From Bacteroidota bacterium (GTDB lineage Bacteria > Bacteroidota > Ignavibacteria > Ignavibacteriales > Melioribacteraceae): a stretch of 46,462 bases of DNA. The translations under genes were made by a program, and so were the position numbers. The first letter of the stretch is position 1. Each line of letters opens with the position of its first letter. Below are positions 8,228 to 16,734 of this stretch, piece by piece. The stretch spans positions 1 through 46,462 of the forward strand of contig JAEXUB010000149.1 in the NCBI GenBank assembly GCA_023453125.1. The letters are read 5' to 3'. The notes beneath the pieces are model-generated. The model had not been told where the DNA came from. It was given only the letters and a program-made list of their open reading frames with translations, and did no database searches.

Positions 8228-9679
8228 TTATTTCTTGTTTGCCAGTTCAAATTCTGCCAGCGATTTGTATTTTGTAAAGAATTCCTTTGTAATTTTCGCA
8301 ACCACTCCGCTTAATACGAACAAGGCAATAATGTTTGGAAGAGCCATAAATGCATTGGCTATATCCCCGACAATAAATACAATGTCTATAGATACAATTG
8401 CGCCGACAAAGACCAGAGTAACATAAACAATTTTGTATGGAAGAGTAGTCGCATTTTTGAACAAATACCTGAAACATTGCTCTCCATAATAATACCATCC
8501 CAAAAGTGTCGAATAGCCGAAGAGGAAAGAAGAGAACGCGACAATCAATCCCCCTGCAAATCCGATGTTGTGGCTGAATGCAAGCGCTGTCATTTCGGTT
8601 CCGTTTACTCCGGTGGTCCAGATTCCGGATGAAAGATTAATTAGAGCCGTCATGGTGCAGACAAGAATAGTATCAATAAATACTTCCATTGTGCCAATTA
8701 AACCCTGATGTACGGGAGATGGGGTTTGAGCTGCGGCGTGTGCAATTGGGGCGCTTCCAAGGCCGGCCTCGTTAGAAAGAAGCCCTCTCCTGAAACCCAT
8801 CTGCATAGCCATCTTTACTGATGCTCCGGCAAAACCCCCCAGAGCTGCGCTTGGGCTGAATGCAGAACTGAATATGAGCCCGAATGCTTCGGGAAGATGC
8901 TGAATATTCATAATGATTATGGTAATCCCGGAGCCGAGAAATACAATAATCATAGTAGGCACAATTTTATCTGCTACGCTACCAATTCTTTTAATTCCGC
9001 CGATAATTACCATTCCAGTAAGAAGGGTAATTATTACTCCAATATAAACCTGCGGTGTTATGCCTAAAAATTCTCCCAAACCAAGCTGTGTTCTTAATGC
9101 AAGAGTCATCTGGTTAGACTGCATCATAAGTCCGGTGCCGAACAAAGTTGCCAGAACTCCCCCTACAGCAAAAACATATGCGAGAATTTTGGCGAAACTT
9201 TTGTTTGTAAATCCGTTCATTATGTAGTACATCGGACCGCCGGCAATCTTTCCATCGGCGTATTTTTCTCTAAAATGAACAGCAAGAAGAGCTTCGGCAT
9301 ATTTGGTTGCCATGCCTACAAATCCGCATACCCACATCCAGAAAATTGCGCCAGGACCTCCCATTACAAGTGCGGTAGCAACACCGCCGATATTACCATT
9401 GCCGACTGTAGAGGCCAAAGCAGTGGCAAGAGCAGTTAAAGGGGAAACATCTCCGTCTCCTTTCTTTTCTGCTTTTTTACCCTTAAACAGGTTTCCAATT
9501 CCCGAAAAGAATCCGCCGAATACAAGTTTTAGCCCTTCTCCGAATTTGAGGAACTGAATAAATCCGGTTCTGAAAGTAAGTACGAGTCCAATAGCCAATA
9601 GAACATAAAGCATATAATCCCAGATAAAGGAGGAAAAATCGGTAAGTACGATGGTAAGTTTGTCTAAAAATTCCTGCAT
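8228..9679 (-). CDS. Sodium:alanine (AGCS family) symporter, copy 1
   Basis: This 483-aa Na+-coupled small amino-acid (alanine/glycine) importer belongs to the AGCS family (AlsT/DagA-like). Family hallmarks are seen in order: LTALATALASTVGNGNIGGV near residues 82-101, the GGPGAIFWMWV helix, MGFRRGLLSNEAGLGSAPIA around residues 290-310, and the late GYSTLLGWYYYGEQC segment. About eleven hydrophobic helices are expected. The start has an AAGGAG motif 6 bases upstream. It is a close paralogue of the next gene upstream (9901-11355), differing at scattered positions, which points to a tandem duplication. A terminator separates the two, so they are regulated independently. Confidence 0.93.
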   Translation of the reverse strand: MQEFLDKLTIVLTDFSSFIWDYMLYVLLAIGLVLTFRTGFIQFLKFGEGLKLVFGGFFSGIGNLFKGKKAEKKGDGDVSPLTALATALASTVGNGNIGGVATALVMGGPGAIFWMWVCGFVGMATKYAEALLAVHFREKYADGKIAGGPMYYIMNGFTNKSFAKILAYVFAVGGVLATLFGTGLMMQSNQMTLALRTQLGLGEFLGITPQVYIGVIITLLTGMVIIGGIKRIGSVADKIVPTMIIVFLGSGITIIIMNIQHLPEAFGLIFSSAFSPSAALGGFAGASVKMAMQMGFRRGLLSNEAGLGSAPIAHAAAQTPSPVHQGLIGTMEVFIDTILVCTMTALINLSSGIWTTGVNGTEMTALAFSHNIGFAGGLIVAFSSFLFGYSTLLGWYYYGEQCFRYLFKNATTLPYKIVYVTLVFVGAIVSIDIVFIVGDIANAFMALPNIIALFVLSGVVAKITKEFFTKYKSLAEFELANKK

Positions 9680-9900
9680 TACACACTCCTTGTATTTTTT
9701 CTAAATAAATGAAGATTTCCGAGCGCAGGCTTAGTAGAATTTCAGCAGCCGCATTAAAATTTCTTAATGAAATTTTAATAATAAATATAGTAAAATATTT
9801 GTTTTGAGAGAAAATAAAGAGGTTATTTGTAGGGAATATTAAAAAAGGGAATCTGAAAGATTCCCCTTAAAAAATATAAATTTAAATTATATAGGACTGT
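9680..9900. other. Spacer between AGCS paralogues: promoter of copy 1 and terminator of copy 2
   Basis: 221 bases with no gene. It contains the upstream region of copy 1 and, at 9841-9866, the terminator of copy 2. The middle part (about 9760-9830) is very AT-rich. Confidence 0.5.
9841..9866 (-). terminator. Intrinsic terminator of AGCS copy 2
   Basis: Read on the minus strand, GGGAATCT-type arms (stem 9847-9854 with 9858-9865, 3-base loop) are followed by six T (the A-run at 9841-9846). It is 35 bases after the stop of the gene ending at 9901. Confidence 0.85.
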
Positions 9901-11355
9901 TTATTTAGCCTTTTGAGCCGAATCAAAGCCCTCGATGGTTTTATATTTTTCAAAGAATTCTTTTGTTATCTTAGCCACCATCCCGCTTAATACAAATAAG
10001 GCTATGATGTTCGGGAGCGCCATAAATGCGTTGGCAATATCGCCGACTATAAATACAATATCAATAGACACAACAGAACCTACAAATACAAGAACGACAT
10101 AAATAATTTTGTAGGGAAGTGTTAAAGAATCTTTAAATAAGTATCTGAGGCACTGTTCTCCATAGTAATACCATCCTAAAAGTGTTGAATAACCGAAGAG
10201 GAAGGAGGAGAATGCAACAATCAGTCCGCCGGTAAATCCTATATTATGGCTGAATGCAAGAGCAGTCATTTCTGTACCGTTTACTCCGGTAGTCCAGATT
10301 CCGGATGTAAGGTTAATGAGCGCGGTCATTGAACATACAAGAATAGTATCTATAAAAACTTCCATTGTACCAATTAAACCCTGGTGTACCGGGGAAGGGG
10401 TCTGAGCAGCGGCGTGTGCAATTGGGGCGCTTCCGAGACCGGCCTCGTTCGAAAGAAGTCCTCTTCTGAATCCCATCTGCATAGCCATTTTAACTGCTGC
10501 TCCTGCAAACCCTCCCATAGCGGCGCTAGGGCTGAATGCGGAACTGAAAATTAATCCGAAAGCTTCCGGCAGATGCTGAATATTCATGGCAATTATTATA
10601 ATTCCCGATCCGAGGAATACAATAATCATAGTGGGAACAATTTTGTCTGCTACGCTTCCGATTCTTTTAATACCCCCTATAATTACCATTCCTGTAAGAA
10701 GAGTAATAGCAATACCAATATATACCTGGGGGGAAACTCCCATAATTTCACCAAGCCCCAGCTGGGTTCTCAATGCAAGAGTCATCTGGTTTGACTGCAT
10801 CATCAATCCGGTTCCGAATAATGTAGCAAGAACACCGCCGGCAGCAAAAACCGCTGCAAGAATCCGCGCGAATTTTTTATTCTTAAATCCGTTTATAATG
10901 TAGTACATCGGGCCGCCTGCAATCTTGCCGTCTGCATATTTCTCTCTGTAATGAACTGCAAGAAGAGCTTCGGCATATTTGGTTGCCATTCCAACAAAGC
11001 CGCAAACCCACATCCAGAATATTGCTCCCGGACCTCCCATTACAAGTGCGGTGGCAACGCCTCCGATATTACCATTGCCGACTGTAGAGGCCAATGCGGT
11101 AGCAAGAGCCGTTAATGCCGATACGTCTCCTTCGGTTTTTTTCTCCTCTTTTTTTCTGCCGGTAAGATTCTTCAATCCTGAAATAAATCCTCCAAATACC
11201 AGTTTAATTGCCTGTCCGAATTTGGCGAATTGAACGAAGCCGGTTCTGATTGTAAGCCACAATCCGATTACCAGCAAAATATACAACATGTAATCCCAGA
11301 TGAATGAGGAGAACGTGTTTAGTGAAGATGTTAAATTATCCAGAAATGACTGCAT
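9901..11355 (-). CDS. Sodium:alanine (AGCS family) symporter, copy 2
   Basis: 484-aa paralogue of the downstream AGCS gene with the same motifs in the same order (STVGNGNIGGVATALVMGG, GFRRGLLSNEAGLGSAPIA, FGYSTLLGWYYYGEQ). The largest differences are in the cytoplasmic basic loop after the first helices (LTGRKKEEKKTEGD against FKGKKAEKKGDGD) and in the C-terminal tail (TIEGFDSAQKAK). An AGGGGA motif precedes the ATG. The NSS transporter gene ends only 64 bases upstream without a visible terminator, so copy 2 may be co-transcribed with it. Confidence 0.93.
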   Translation of the reverse strand: MQSFLDNLTSSLNTFSSFIWDYMLYILLVIGLWLTIRTGFVQFAKFGQAIKLVFGGFISGLKNLTGRKKEEKKTEGDVSALTALATALASTVGNGNIGGVATALVMGGPGAIFWMWVCGFVGMATKYAEALLAVHYREKYADGKIAGGPMYYIINGFKNKKFARILAAVFAAGGVLATLFGTGLMMQSNQMTLALRTQLGLGEIMGVSPQVYIGIAITLLTGMVIIGGIKRIGSVADKIVPTMIIVFLGSGIIIIAMNIQHLPEAFGLIFSSAFSPSAAMGGFAGAAVKMAMQMGFRRGLLSNEAGLGSAPIAHAAAQTPSPVHQGLIGTMEVFIDTILVCSMTALINLTSGIWTTGVNGTEMTALAFSHNIGFTGGLIVAFSSFLFGYSTLLGWYYYGEQCLRYLFKDSLTLPYKIIYVVLVFVGSVVSIDIVFIVGDIANAFMALPNIIALFVLSGMVAKITKEFFEKYKTIEGFDSAQKAK

Positions 11356-11419
11356 AATTTTTCCCCTGTGAAATATTAGTTTTGATTATAGTTGATTATT
11401 ATATAATTACGGTAAAACA

Positions 11420-12787
11420 TTAAATAATTCCCAATGAACTAAGGAATACAATGAGGATAAGTATAGGCGCAACATATCGGATAATAAAGCGCCAGCCTGA
11501 AAGCATCCAGGGGAATCTGCCGAACAGCGATTCGGCTCCTTCCGTTACATCTCTTTTTACCACGGAGAAATCCCAGAACCATGCTGCAAAAATGGAAATA
11601 AAAAATCCTCCTATCGGAAGCATTAGATTCGAAGCAATAAATTCGGTTAAGCCGAAAAATGTCTTGCCGAACAGAGTTGCATTTGCCATTGCGTTGGTTG
11701 AAAGTGCGCTTGGTATTCCAATTACTAATGCAATTAATCCAAACACAATTACTGCCTTTTTACGGGGCCATCCTTTTGAACCTATAAAATAGGTTATTAC
11801 AACTTCCAGGAGTGATACAGTTGATGTTAAAGCCGCTAATGCAAGAGCAATGAAGAAAAGAATAGAAAATATATATCCACCGGGAATTTGGGTGAGTACC
11901 GCCGGTAATGCCCTGAAGATAAGGCTGGGGCCTTCGGCCGGACTTTGTCCGGTTGAAAATACAGCTGTAAAAATGGCAACGCCGGCAATTATGGCAACAG
12001 ATGTATCTAGCAGAGCTATCCAGGTAGCTGAAGAGGGAATATTGTCTTTCTTTGAAAGGTAGCTTCCGTAGGTAAGCATAGCTCCCATACCGAGGCTCAG
12101 AGAGAAAAATGCCTGTCCAAGTGCAGCCAGAACAACCTTTGTGGTAATCTTGCTGAAATCGGGATTAAACAGATAATTTAGCCCGGCAGAAGCTCCATCG
12201 AGAGTAAGCCCCTGAACCATAGCTATAATAAGAAAAAGAAAGAGTGCCGGCATCATAATCTTGCTCCCTCTTTCAATGCCCTTCTGGATTCCGAAATAAA
12301 CCACAGCCATTGTAAGAATAATAAATGCGGCATGCAGGCCAACCGTCCAGGATATACTGCTTGTCAAATCGCTGAAATGGCTTCCGGCCGATGACGGGCT
12401 TACATAATTAAGAAAGTTACCGGTTATGGCTTCATATACATATCCAAGCGACCAGCCTGCAACAACACTGTAGAAGGTAAAAATTACAAAGCCGGCAAGT
12501 ATACCCATTGCTCCAACCATTGGCCAAAGCTTTGATTTTGAAAGAGTCTTAAATGCCGCGACGGGATCTTTTTGTGTACTTCTTCCAATTAATATTTCTG
12601 CAATCAGTACTGGTATGCCAATAGCAAAAACGCAAATAAGATAAACAAAAATAAACGCAGCACCTCCGTTTTCCCCTGCCAGATATGGAAAGCGCCAGAT
12701 ATTTCCCAGTCCTACTGCCGATCCGGCCGCGGCCAGAATAAATCCTAATTTGCTTCCCCATTGTTCACGGTTGCTAGATACCTGCAT
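11420..12787 (-). CDS. Sodium-dependent transporter, NSS/SNF family
   Basis: 455-aa neurotransmitter:sodium symporter (LeuT-fold) family protein that imports amino acids with Na+ (and in some members Cl-). The signature GSAVGLGNIWRFPYLAGENG occupies residues ~23-42 in helix 1, with its unwound Na+/substrate site. The helix-6 segment QAFFSLSLGMGAMLTYGSYL is also present. With roughly 11-12 helices it is shorter than LeuT and fits the bacterial MhsT-type size range. The ribosome binding site is AGGAG, 7 bases before ATG 12787. The substrate cannot be named; tryptophan, tyrosine, leucine and alanine are all known for bacterial members. Confidence 0.92.
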   Translation of the reverse strand: MQVSSNREQWGSKLGFILAAAGSAVGLGNIWRFPYLAGENGGAAFIFVYLICVFAIGIPVLIAEILIGRSTQKDPVAAFKTLSKSKLWPMVGAMGILAGFVIFTFYSVVAGWSLGYVYEAITGNFLNYVSPSSAGSHFSDLTSSISWTVGLHAAFIILTMAVVYFGIQKGIERGSKIMMPALFLFLIIAMVQGLTLDGASAGLNYLFNPDFSKITTKVVLAALGQAFFSLSLGMGAMLTYGSYLSKKDNIPSSATWIALLDTSVAIIAGVAIFTAVFSTGQSPAEGPSLIFRALPAVLTQIPGGYIFSILFFIALALAALTSTVSLLEVVITYFIGSKGWPRKKAVIVFGLIALVIGIPSALSTNAMANATLFGKTFFGLTEFIASNLMLPIGGFFISIFAAWFWDFSVVKRDVTEGAESLFGRFPWMLSGWRFIIRYVAPILILIVFLSSLGII

Positions 12788-12924
12788 ACAAACACTCCTG
12801 CTAATAAATTTCTAAAGGAATTTAACAATTGCGAATTGGCCCTGTTTCCCGGACACAATTAAATAAACACTATTATATAATATATAGAATTTATCCTTTC
12901 AGGGGAAACGGTTAGGGTATGAAA

Positions 12925-12952
12925 AACGAAGGGGGCTTATGCCCCCTTCGGA
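12925..12952 (-). terminator. Intrinsic terminator of the APC permease gene
   Basis: A perfect 10-bp stem (CGAAGGGGGC at 12927-12936 with GCCCCCTTCG at 12941-12950) has a TTAT loop. On the minus strand it is followed by five T (A-run 12922-12926). It begins 6 bases after the permease stop codon. Confidence 0.92.
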
Positions 12953-12955
12953 AAA

Positions 12956-14494
12956 CTATTTTTTGTTTGCTTCCAGATATTTATGGACCACGCTTCTATG
13001 CCTTCCGTAGAAGAAATAGATTGCAAGCCCTATGGCCATCCAGATAATAAGCCGGAGCCAGGTATCCCAGGGGAGAGCCAGCATTTGGGCTAAACATACA
13101 ATAGTGCCCAAAATAGGAACCCAGGGCATAAACGGGGTCTTGAATGGGCGTGGTAATTCGGGATGAGTCCTTCTTAATACAAGCACGCTCATAGATACAA
13201 TTACGAATGCGAGAAGAGTACCAATAGAAACCAGTTCTCCGAGTATTGAAATTGGAAGAACGCCCGCTAAAACAATAGCAACCGCGCCGGTTAAGAGCTG
13301 GCTTAAATAGGGAGTCTGATATTTGCTGTGGACTCTTGAAAACATTGGAGGAAGAAGCCCGTCTTTAGACATAGAGTAAAATATTCTTGGCTGTCCTAAC
13401 AGCATAACCAGAATTACCGAGGTAAGTCCTGCAATAGCGGCAATTTTAATAATCGGTCTCAGCCAGATCATTCCTTCTCCCATTCTGTCAACGCCAACGG
13501 CAACGGGATCGGCAACATTTAATTCGGTGTAGCTTACAATTCCCGTTAAAACAATTGCTACAAGAATGTACAAAACTGTTGATACGGTAAGTGAGCCGAG
13601 AATACCGATCGGCATATCCTTCTGAGGATTCTTAGCTTCCTGCGCAGCAGTAGAAACGGCATCGAAACCGATGTAGGCAAAGAAGATTACCCCCGCGCCC
13701 CGGAGAATACCGCTCCATCCGAAGTGTCCGAACTCCCCTGTGTTTTCAGGAATAAAAGGAGTCCAGTTGCCTGCTTTAACATACATAAAACCAAATACTA
13801 TAAAGATTAAAACTATGGAAACCTTAACAACAACCATTATATTGTTGAATGTTGAGGATTCCCTTATGCCTCTAATTAGAACGAGAGTAAGCACCGCAAT
13901 AATAAACATTGCGGGAAGATTGAATAGTGCGGTAACGTGCGGTAATGAATCAATTATTACACCGCTCTGTGCTAATTCTTTTGTAAGCTGGGGAGTTAAT
14001 TCTTTCCACCCCATATTTGGCAGGTCGTATAAAATTGTACCTGTAGCCGCAGTGAACTGTGCCGGAATATTTATTCCCCAGTCCCTCAGGAAACTCAGCA
14101 TATAACCAGACCACCCAACAGATACAGTTGACGCGGCAAACAAATACTCGATTATCAAGTCCCATCCAATTACCCATGCGAGGAACTCTCCCAATGTAGC
14201 ATATGCATATGCATATGCGCTTCCTGATATAGGAATCATTGCTGCAAATTCTGCATAGCATAAGCCTGCAAACGCGCACGCAAGTCCTGATATTATAAAT
14301 GATATAACGATAGCGGGCCCGGAATAGAGTGCTGCGGTTGAACCCGTAAGCACAAATATTCCGGCGCCGATAATCGCTCCGATGCCTAAACTGGTTAATG
14401 AAACAGGGCCAAGAACCCGCTTCAGCTTGTTCTCCCCCGTCATTTCCTGTTGCAGCAAGCTAAGCGGCTTTTTGGCAAAAAGCTGTTGCTTCAT
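12956..14494 (-). CDS. Amino-acid permease, APC superfamily (YfnA/CAT-like)
   Basis: 512-aa LeuT-fold permease of the APC family, closest in style to YfnA/cationic amino-acid transporters. The first helix carries SLGIGAIIGAGIFVLTGSTA, the family's unwound substrate-binding motif. It is followed by ISGLACAFAGLCYAEFAAMI and SGSAYAYAYATLGEFLAWVIG. A conserved loop, FAYIGFDAVSTAAQEAKNPQKDMP, lies in the middle, and the C-terminal end resembles the CAT-type tail with a basic FYGRHRSVVHKYLEANKK. The start has GGAGA upstream. It is divergent from the sugar-kinase gene at 14769. Confidence 0.92.
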   Translation of the reverse strand: MKQQLFAKKPLSLLQQEMTGENKLKRVLGPVSLTSLGIGAIIGAGIFVLTGSTAALYSGPAIVISFIISGLACAFAGLCYAEFAAMIPISGSAYAYAYATLGEFLAWVIGWDLIIEYLFAASTVSVGWSGYMLSFLRDWGINIPAQFTAATGTILYDLPNMGWKELTPQLTKELAQSGVIIDSLPHVTALFNLPAMFIIAVLTLVLIRGIRESSTFNNIMVVVKVSIVLIFIVFGFMYVKAGNWTPFIPENTGEFGHFGWSGILRGAGVIFFAYIGFDAVSTAAQEAKNPQKDMPIGILGSLTVSTVLYILVAIVLTGIVSYTELNVADPVAVGVDRMGEGMIWLRPIIKIAAIAGLTSVILVMLLGQPRIFYSMSKDGLLPPMFSRVHSKYQTPYLSQLLTGAVAIVLAGVLPISILGELVSIGTLLAFVIVSMSVLVLRRTHPELPRPFKTPFMPWVPILGTIVCLAQMLALPWDTWLRLIIWMAIGLAIYFFYGRHRSVVHKYLEANKK

Positions 14495-14768
14495 AAATTA
14501 TCTCCATTTATGGAAGGATAAACTAATGTTGAAAATGAACGCAAAAAAATCCTATTTAATTTTTAAAAAAACAATTACATTAAAATTTTTTCATCAAAAA
14601 TCTCGACATCGTTTAAATTCCAATAGATTACGCTCAAATTATATCCTTTGAAAGTTTGACGGATATGGTTAAATTTTCTTTAATATTTCTGCGGAGTTTT
14701 AAACATTCCGCTCTTCGAAGATGTATAATAATTATCGGGTCCAAATAAACTATTGCGCGGGACGTATT

Positions 14769-15839
14769 ATGAGTGAAAAGCTAAAAGTTTTAACTCCGGG
14801 AAGGGTGTGCCTGTTCGGAGAACATCAGGACTATCTGGGGCTTCCTATAATTGCTGCTGCTATTTCTGTGAAAATAGGAATTGAAGGGGAAAAGCAGGAT
14901 GAATTATCTGTTAGAATCAGCCTTCCCGATATAGGTAAAGAGGAATTCTTCCGGATCGATACTAAAGTTGAGTATACCGAAGAGAGGGATTATTTTAAAA
15001 GCTCATTCAATGTTGTTCAGAAGCAGGGCTTTACTTTTTCAAAAGGACTAAATGGGACTGTTAGAGGAAATATCCCGATCAATGCAGGTACATCAAGCTC
15101 ATCAGCGTTAATTGTATCCTGGATAAATTTTCTTACAAGAATGAGCGATCAGGGAAAGGTTCTTGACAGCCGCGAGATTGCAAGGCTTGCCCATCAGGCA
15201 GAAGTTCTTGAATTCAATGAACCGGGAGGAATGATGGACCATTATTCCACCGCGGTCGGAAATATAATATATCTTGAAAGCGTTCCGGAAATAAAACTTG
15301 AAGCCATTAATGCTGACCTGGGTTCCTTTGTGCTTGGCAATTCAAAACAGCCAAAGGATACTAAGGGAATTCTTAAAAGAGTTAAGTTCGGAGTCCTGGA
15401 GATTGTTGATAAACTTAAGAAAGAAGACTCCTCCTTTTCGCTGCAGACTGTTAAATATGATGAGATGGATAAATATATTTCTCTTCTTGACGAAGACGGA
15501 TACTCATTAATTAAGGGAACCGTACGCAACAGAGACATTCTGAGAGAAGCCTACAGGGAGCTTACTTCTCCGGTTATTGACAGAAAGAAAGTCGGCCTGC
15601 TGATGAATGAACATCACACAATTCTAAGCGGTATCTGCAGAATATCAACCGATAAAATTGACGATATGATTAAAGCAGCACTCGATGCCGGAGCATACGG
15701 GGCAAAGATAAACGGCTCGGGAGGGGGCGGATGCATGTTTGCCTATGCACCCGAAAATACAGAAAAGGTATTTGATGCGATTAATAAAATATCCGATGCT
15801 TATATGGTTAAAATTTCGGATGGAACGGGGGTGGAATAG
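14769..15839 (+). CDS. GHMP-family sugar kinase (galactokinase-like)
   Basis: 356-aa GHMP-superfamily kinase predicted to phosphorylate a sugar at the anomeric carbon. Motif 1 is PGRVCLFGEHQDYLGLPI, where galactokinases have GEHTDY; motif 2, the phosphate loop, is INAGTSSSSALIVSW; motif 3 is AKINGSGGGGCMFAYAP near the C-terminus. I start at ATG 14769 (MSEKLKV) because the family begins just before motif 1; an in-frame ATG at 14721 would add 16 unlike residues. The next gene, a nucleotidyltransferase, begins at the base after its stop, so kinase and nucleotidyltransferase probably act in sequence to make an NDP-sugar. The exact sugar is unknown; galactose is a reasonable guess given the GH36-like enzyme downstream. 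Confidence 0.85.
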   Translation: MSEKLKVLTPGRVCLFGEHQDYLGLPIIAAAISVKIGIEGEKQDELSVRISLPDIGKEEFFRIDTKVEYTEERDYFKSSFNVVQKQGFTFSKGLNGTVRGNIPINAGTSSSSALIVSWINFLTRMSDQGKVLDSREIARLAHQAEVLEFNEPGGMMDHYSTAVGNIIYLESVPEIKLEAINADLGSFVLGNSKQPKDTKGILKRVKFGVLEIVDKLKKEDSSFSLQTVKYDEMDKYISLLDEDGYSLIKGTVRNRDILREAYRELTSPVIDRKKVGLLMNEHHTILSGICRISTDKIDDMIKAALDAGAYGAKINGSGGGGCMFAYAPENTEKVFDAINKISDAYMVKISDGTGVE

Positions 15840-16709
15840 GTGGATAAAAATTTAGTAATACTTGCCGGCGGTGTTTCTTCGCGGATGAAAAAACAGGCTG
15901 ACAACCTTTCGGGAATTGATGAAAGGCTGATAAGCGAGGCCGATTCAAAATCGAAGGCTATGATTGGAGTCGGGTCAAACTACCGCCCCTTTATGGATTA
16001 TCTCCTTTTCAATGCCTATAAGGTTGGATATGAAAATGTAATGATTATTATTGGACAGAATGACAATTCAATCCGTGAATACTACTCAAACGGTAAAGGG
16101 AAGGAGTTTTTCGGCGGAATGAAATTTAAATTCGCAGTTCAGCCGATTCCGGATGGAAGGGAAAAGCCTCTAGGAACGGCAGACGCTTTGTACCACGGAC
16201 TGAACGGGGTAAAAGATTGGAGCGGGAAAAAATTTACAGTTGTAAACAGCGACAATCTATATTCTCAGAATGCCCTTTCAATAATGCTCAATACGGAATA
16301 TCCGAATGCTCTAATAGATTACGACAGGGATGGGTTTGAGTTTGAAAAAACCCGCATTGAAGGTTTTGCAGTAACTCTTAAGGATGAAGAAAGCTTTCTG
16401 CAGAACATAATTGAAAAGCCGGATCATGCGGCAATAGAGTCGGTTAAGAGCCCGGATGGATTTGTTGGGGTCAGCATGAATATTTTCAGGCTTACTTACG
16501 ATATGATTTATCCTTATCTCGAAAAGTGCCCATTGCATCCCGTTAGGAACGAAAAGGAACTGCCTACAGCAATCAAAATGATGATTGACGATTTCCCTAA
16601 ATCTCTTAAAGCTTATCCTCTAAAGGAACACGTGCCCGATTTAACCGGAAAAGCAGACCTTGAAAAGGTTAAACTGTGGCTCGAAAAAGAATTCTCGGAC
16701 TTAAACTAA
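15840..16709 (+). CDS. Sugar nucleotidyltransferase (NTP_transferase family)
   Basis: 289-aa Rossmann-like nucleotidyltransferase predicted to join a sugar 1-phosphate to an NTP. The N-terminal signature NLVILAGGVSSRMKKQ corresponds to the GGxxSRM(x)K nucleotide-binding loop. A metal/sugar-site aspartate appears in FTVVNSDNLYS, and GTADALYHG matches the family's GTAxAL motif. It starts at GTG 15840, immediately after the kinase stop, so the two are translationally coupled. It resembles glucose-1-phosphate uridylyl/thymidylyl-transferases generally, but I cannot name the sugar or nucleotide. Confidence 0.85.
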   Translation: MDKNLVILAGGVSSRMKKQADNLSGIDERLISEADSKSKAMIGVGSNYRPFMDYLLFNAYKVGYENVMIIIGQNDNSIREYYSNGKGKEFFGGMKFKFAVQPIPDGREKPLGTADALYHGLNGVKDWSGKKFTVVNSDNLYSQNALSIMLNTEYPNALIDYDRDGFEFEKTRIEGFAVTLKDEESFLQNIIEKPDHAAIESVKSPDGFVGVSMNIFRLTYDMIYPYLEKCPLHPVRNEKELPTAIKMMIDDFPKSLKAYPLKEHVPDLTGKADLEKVKLWLEKEFSDLN

Positions 16710-16734
16710 TTTAATATATCAGCAAGAGTTTATT

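Noticed and set aside
8166..8426. Plus-strand ORF over the end of AGCS copy 1
   Set aside because: It runs antisense to a conserved transporter C-terminus and begins in the terminator hairpin.
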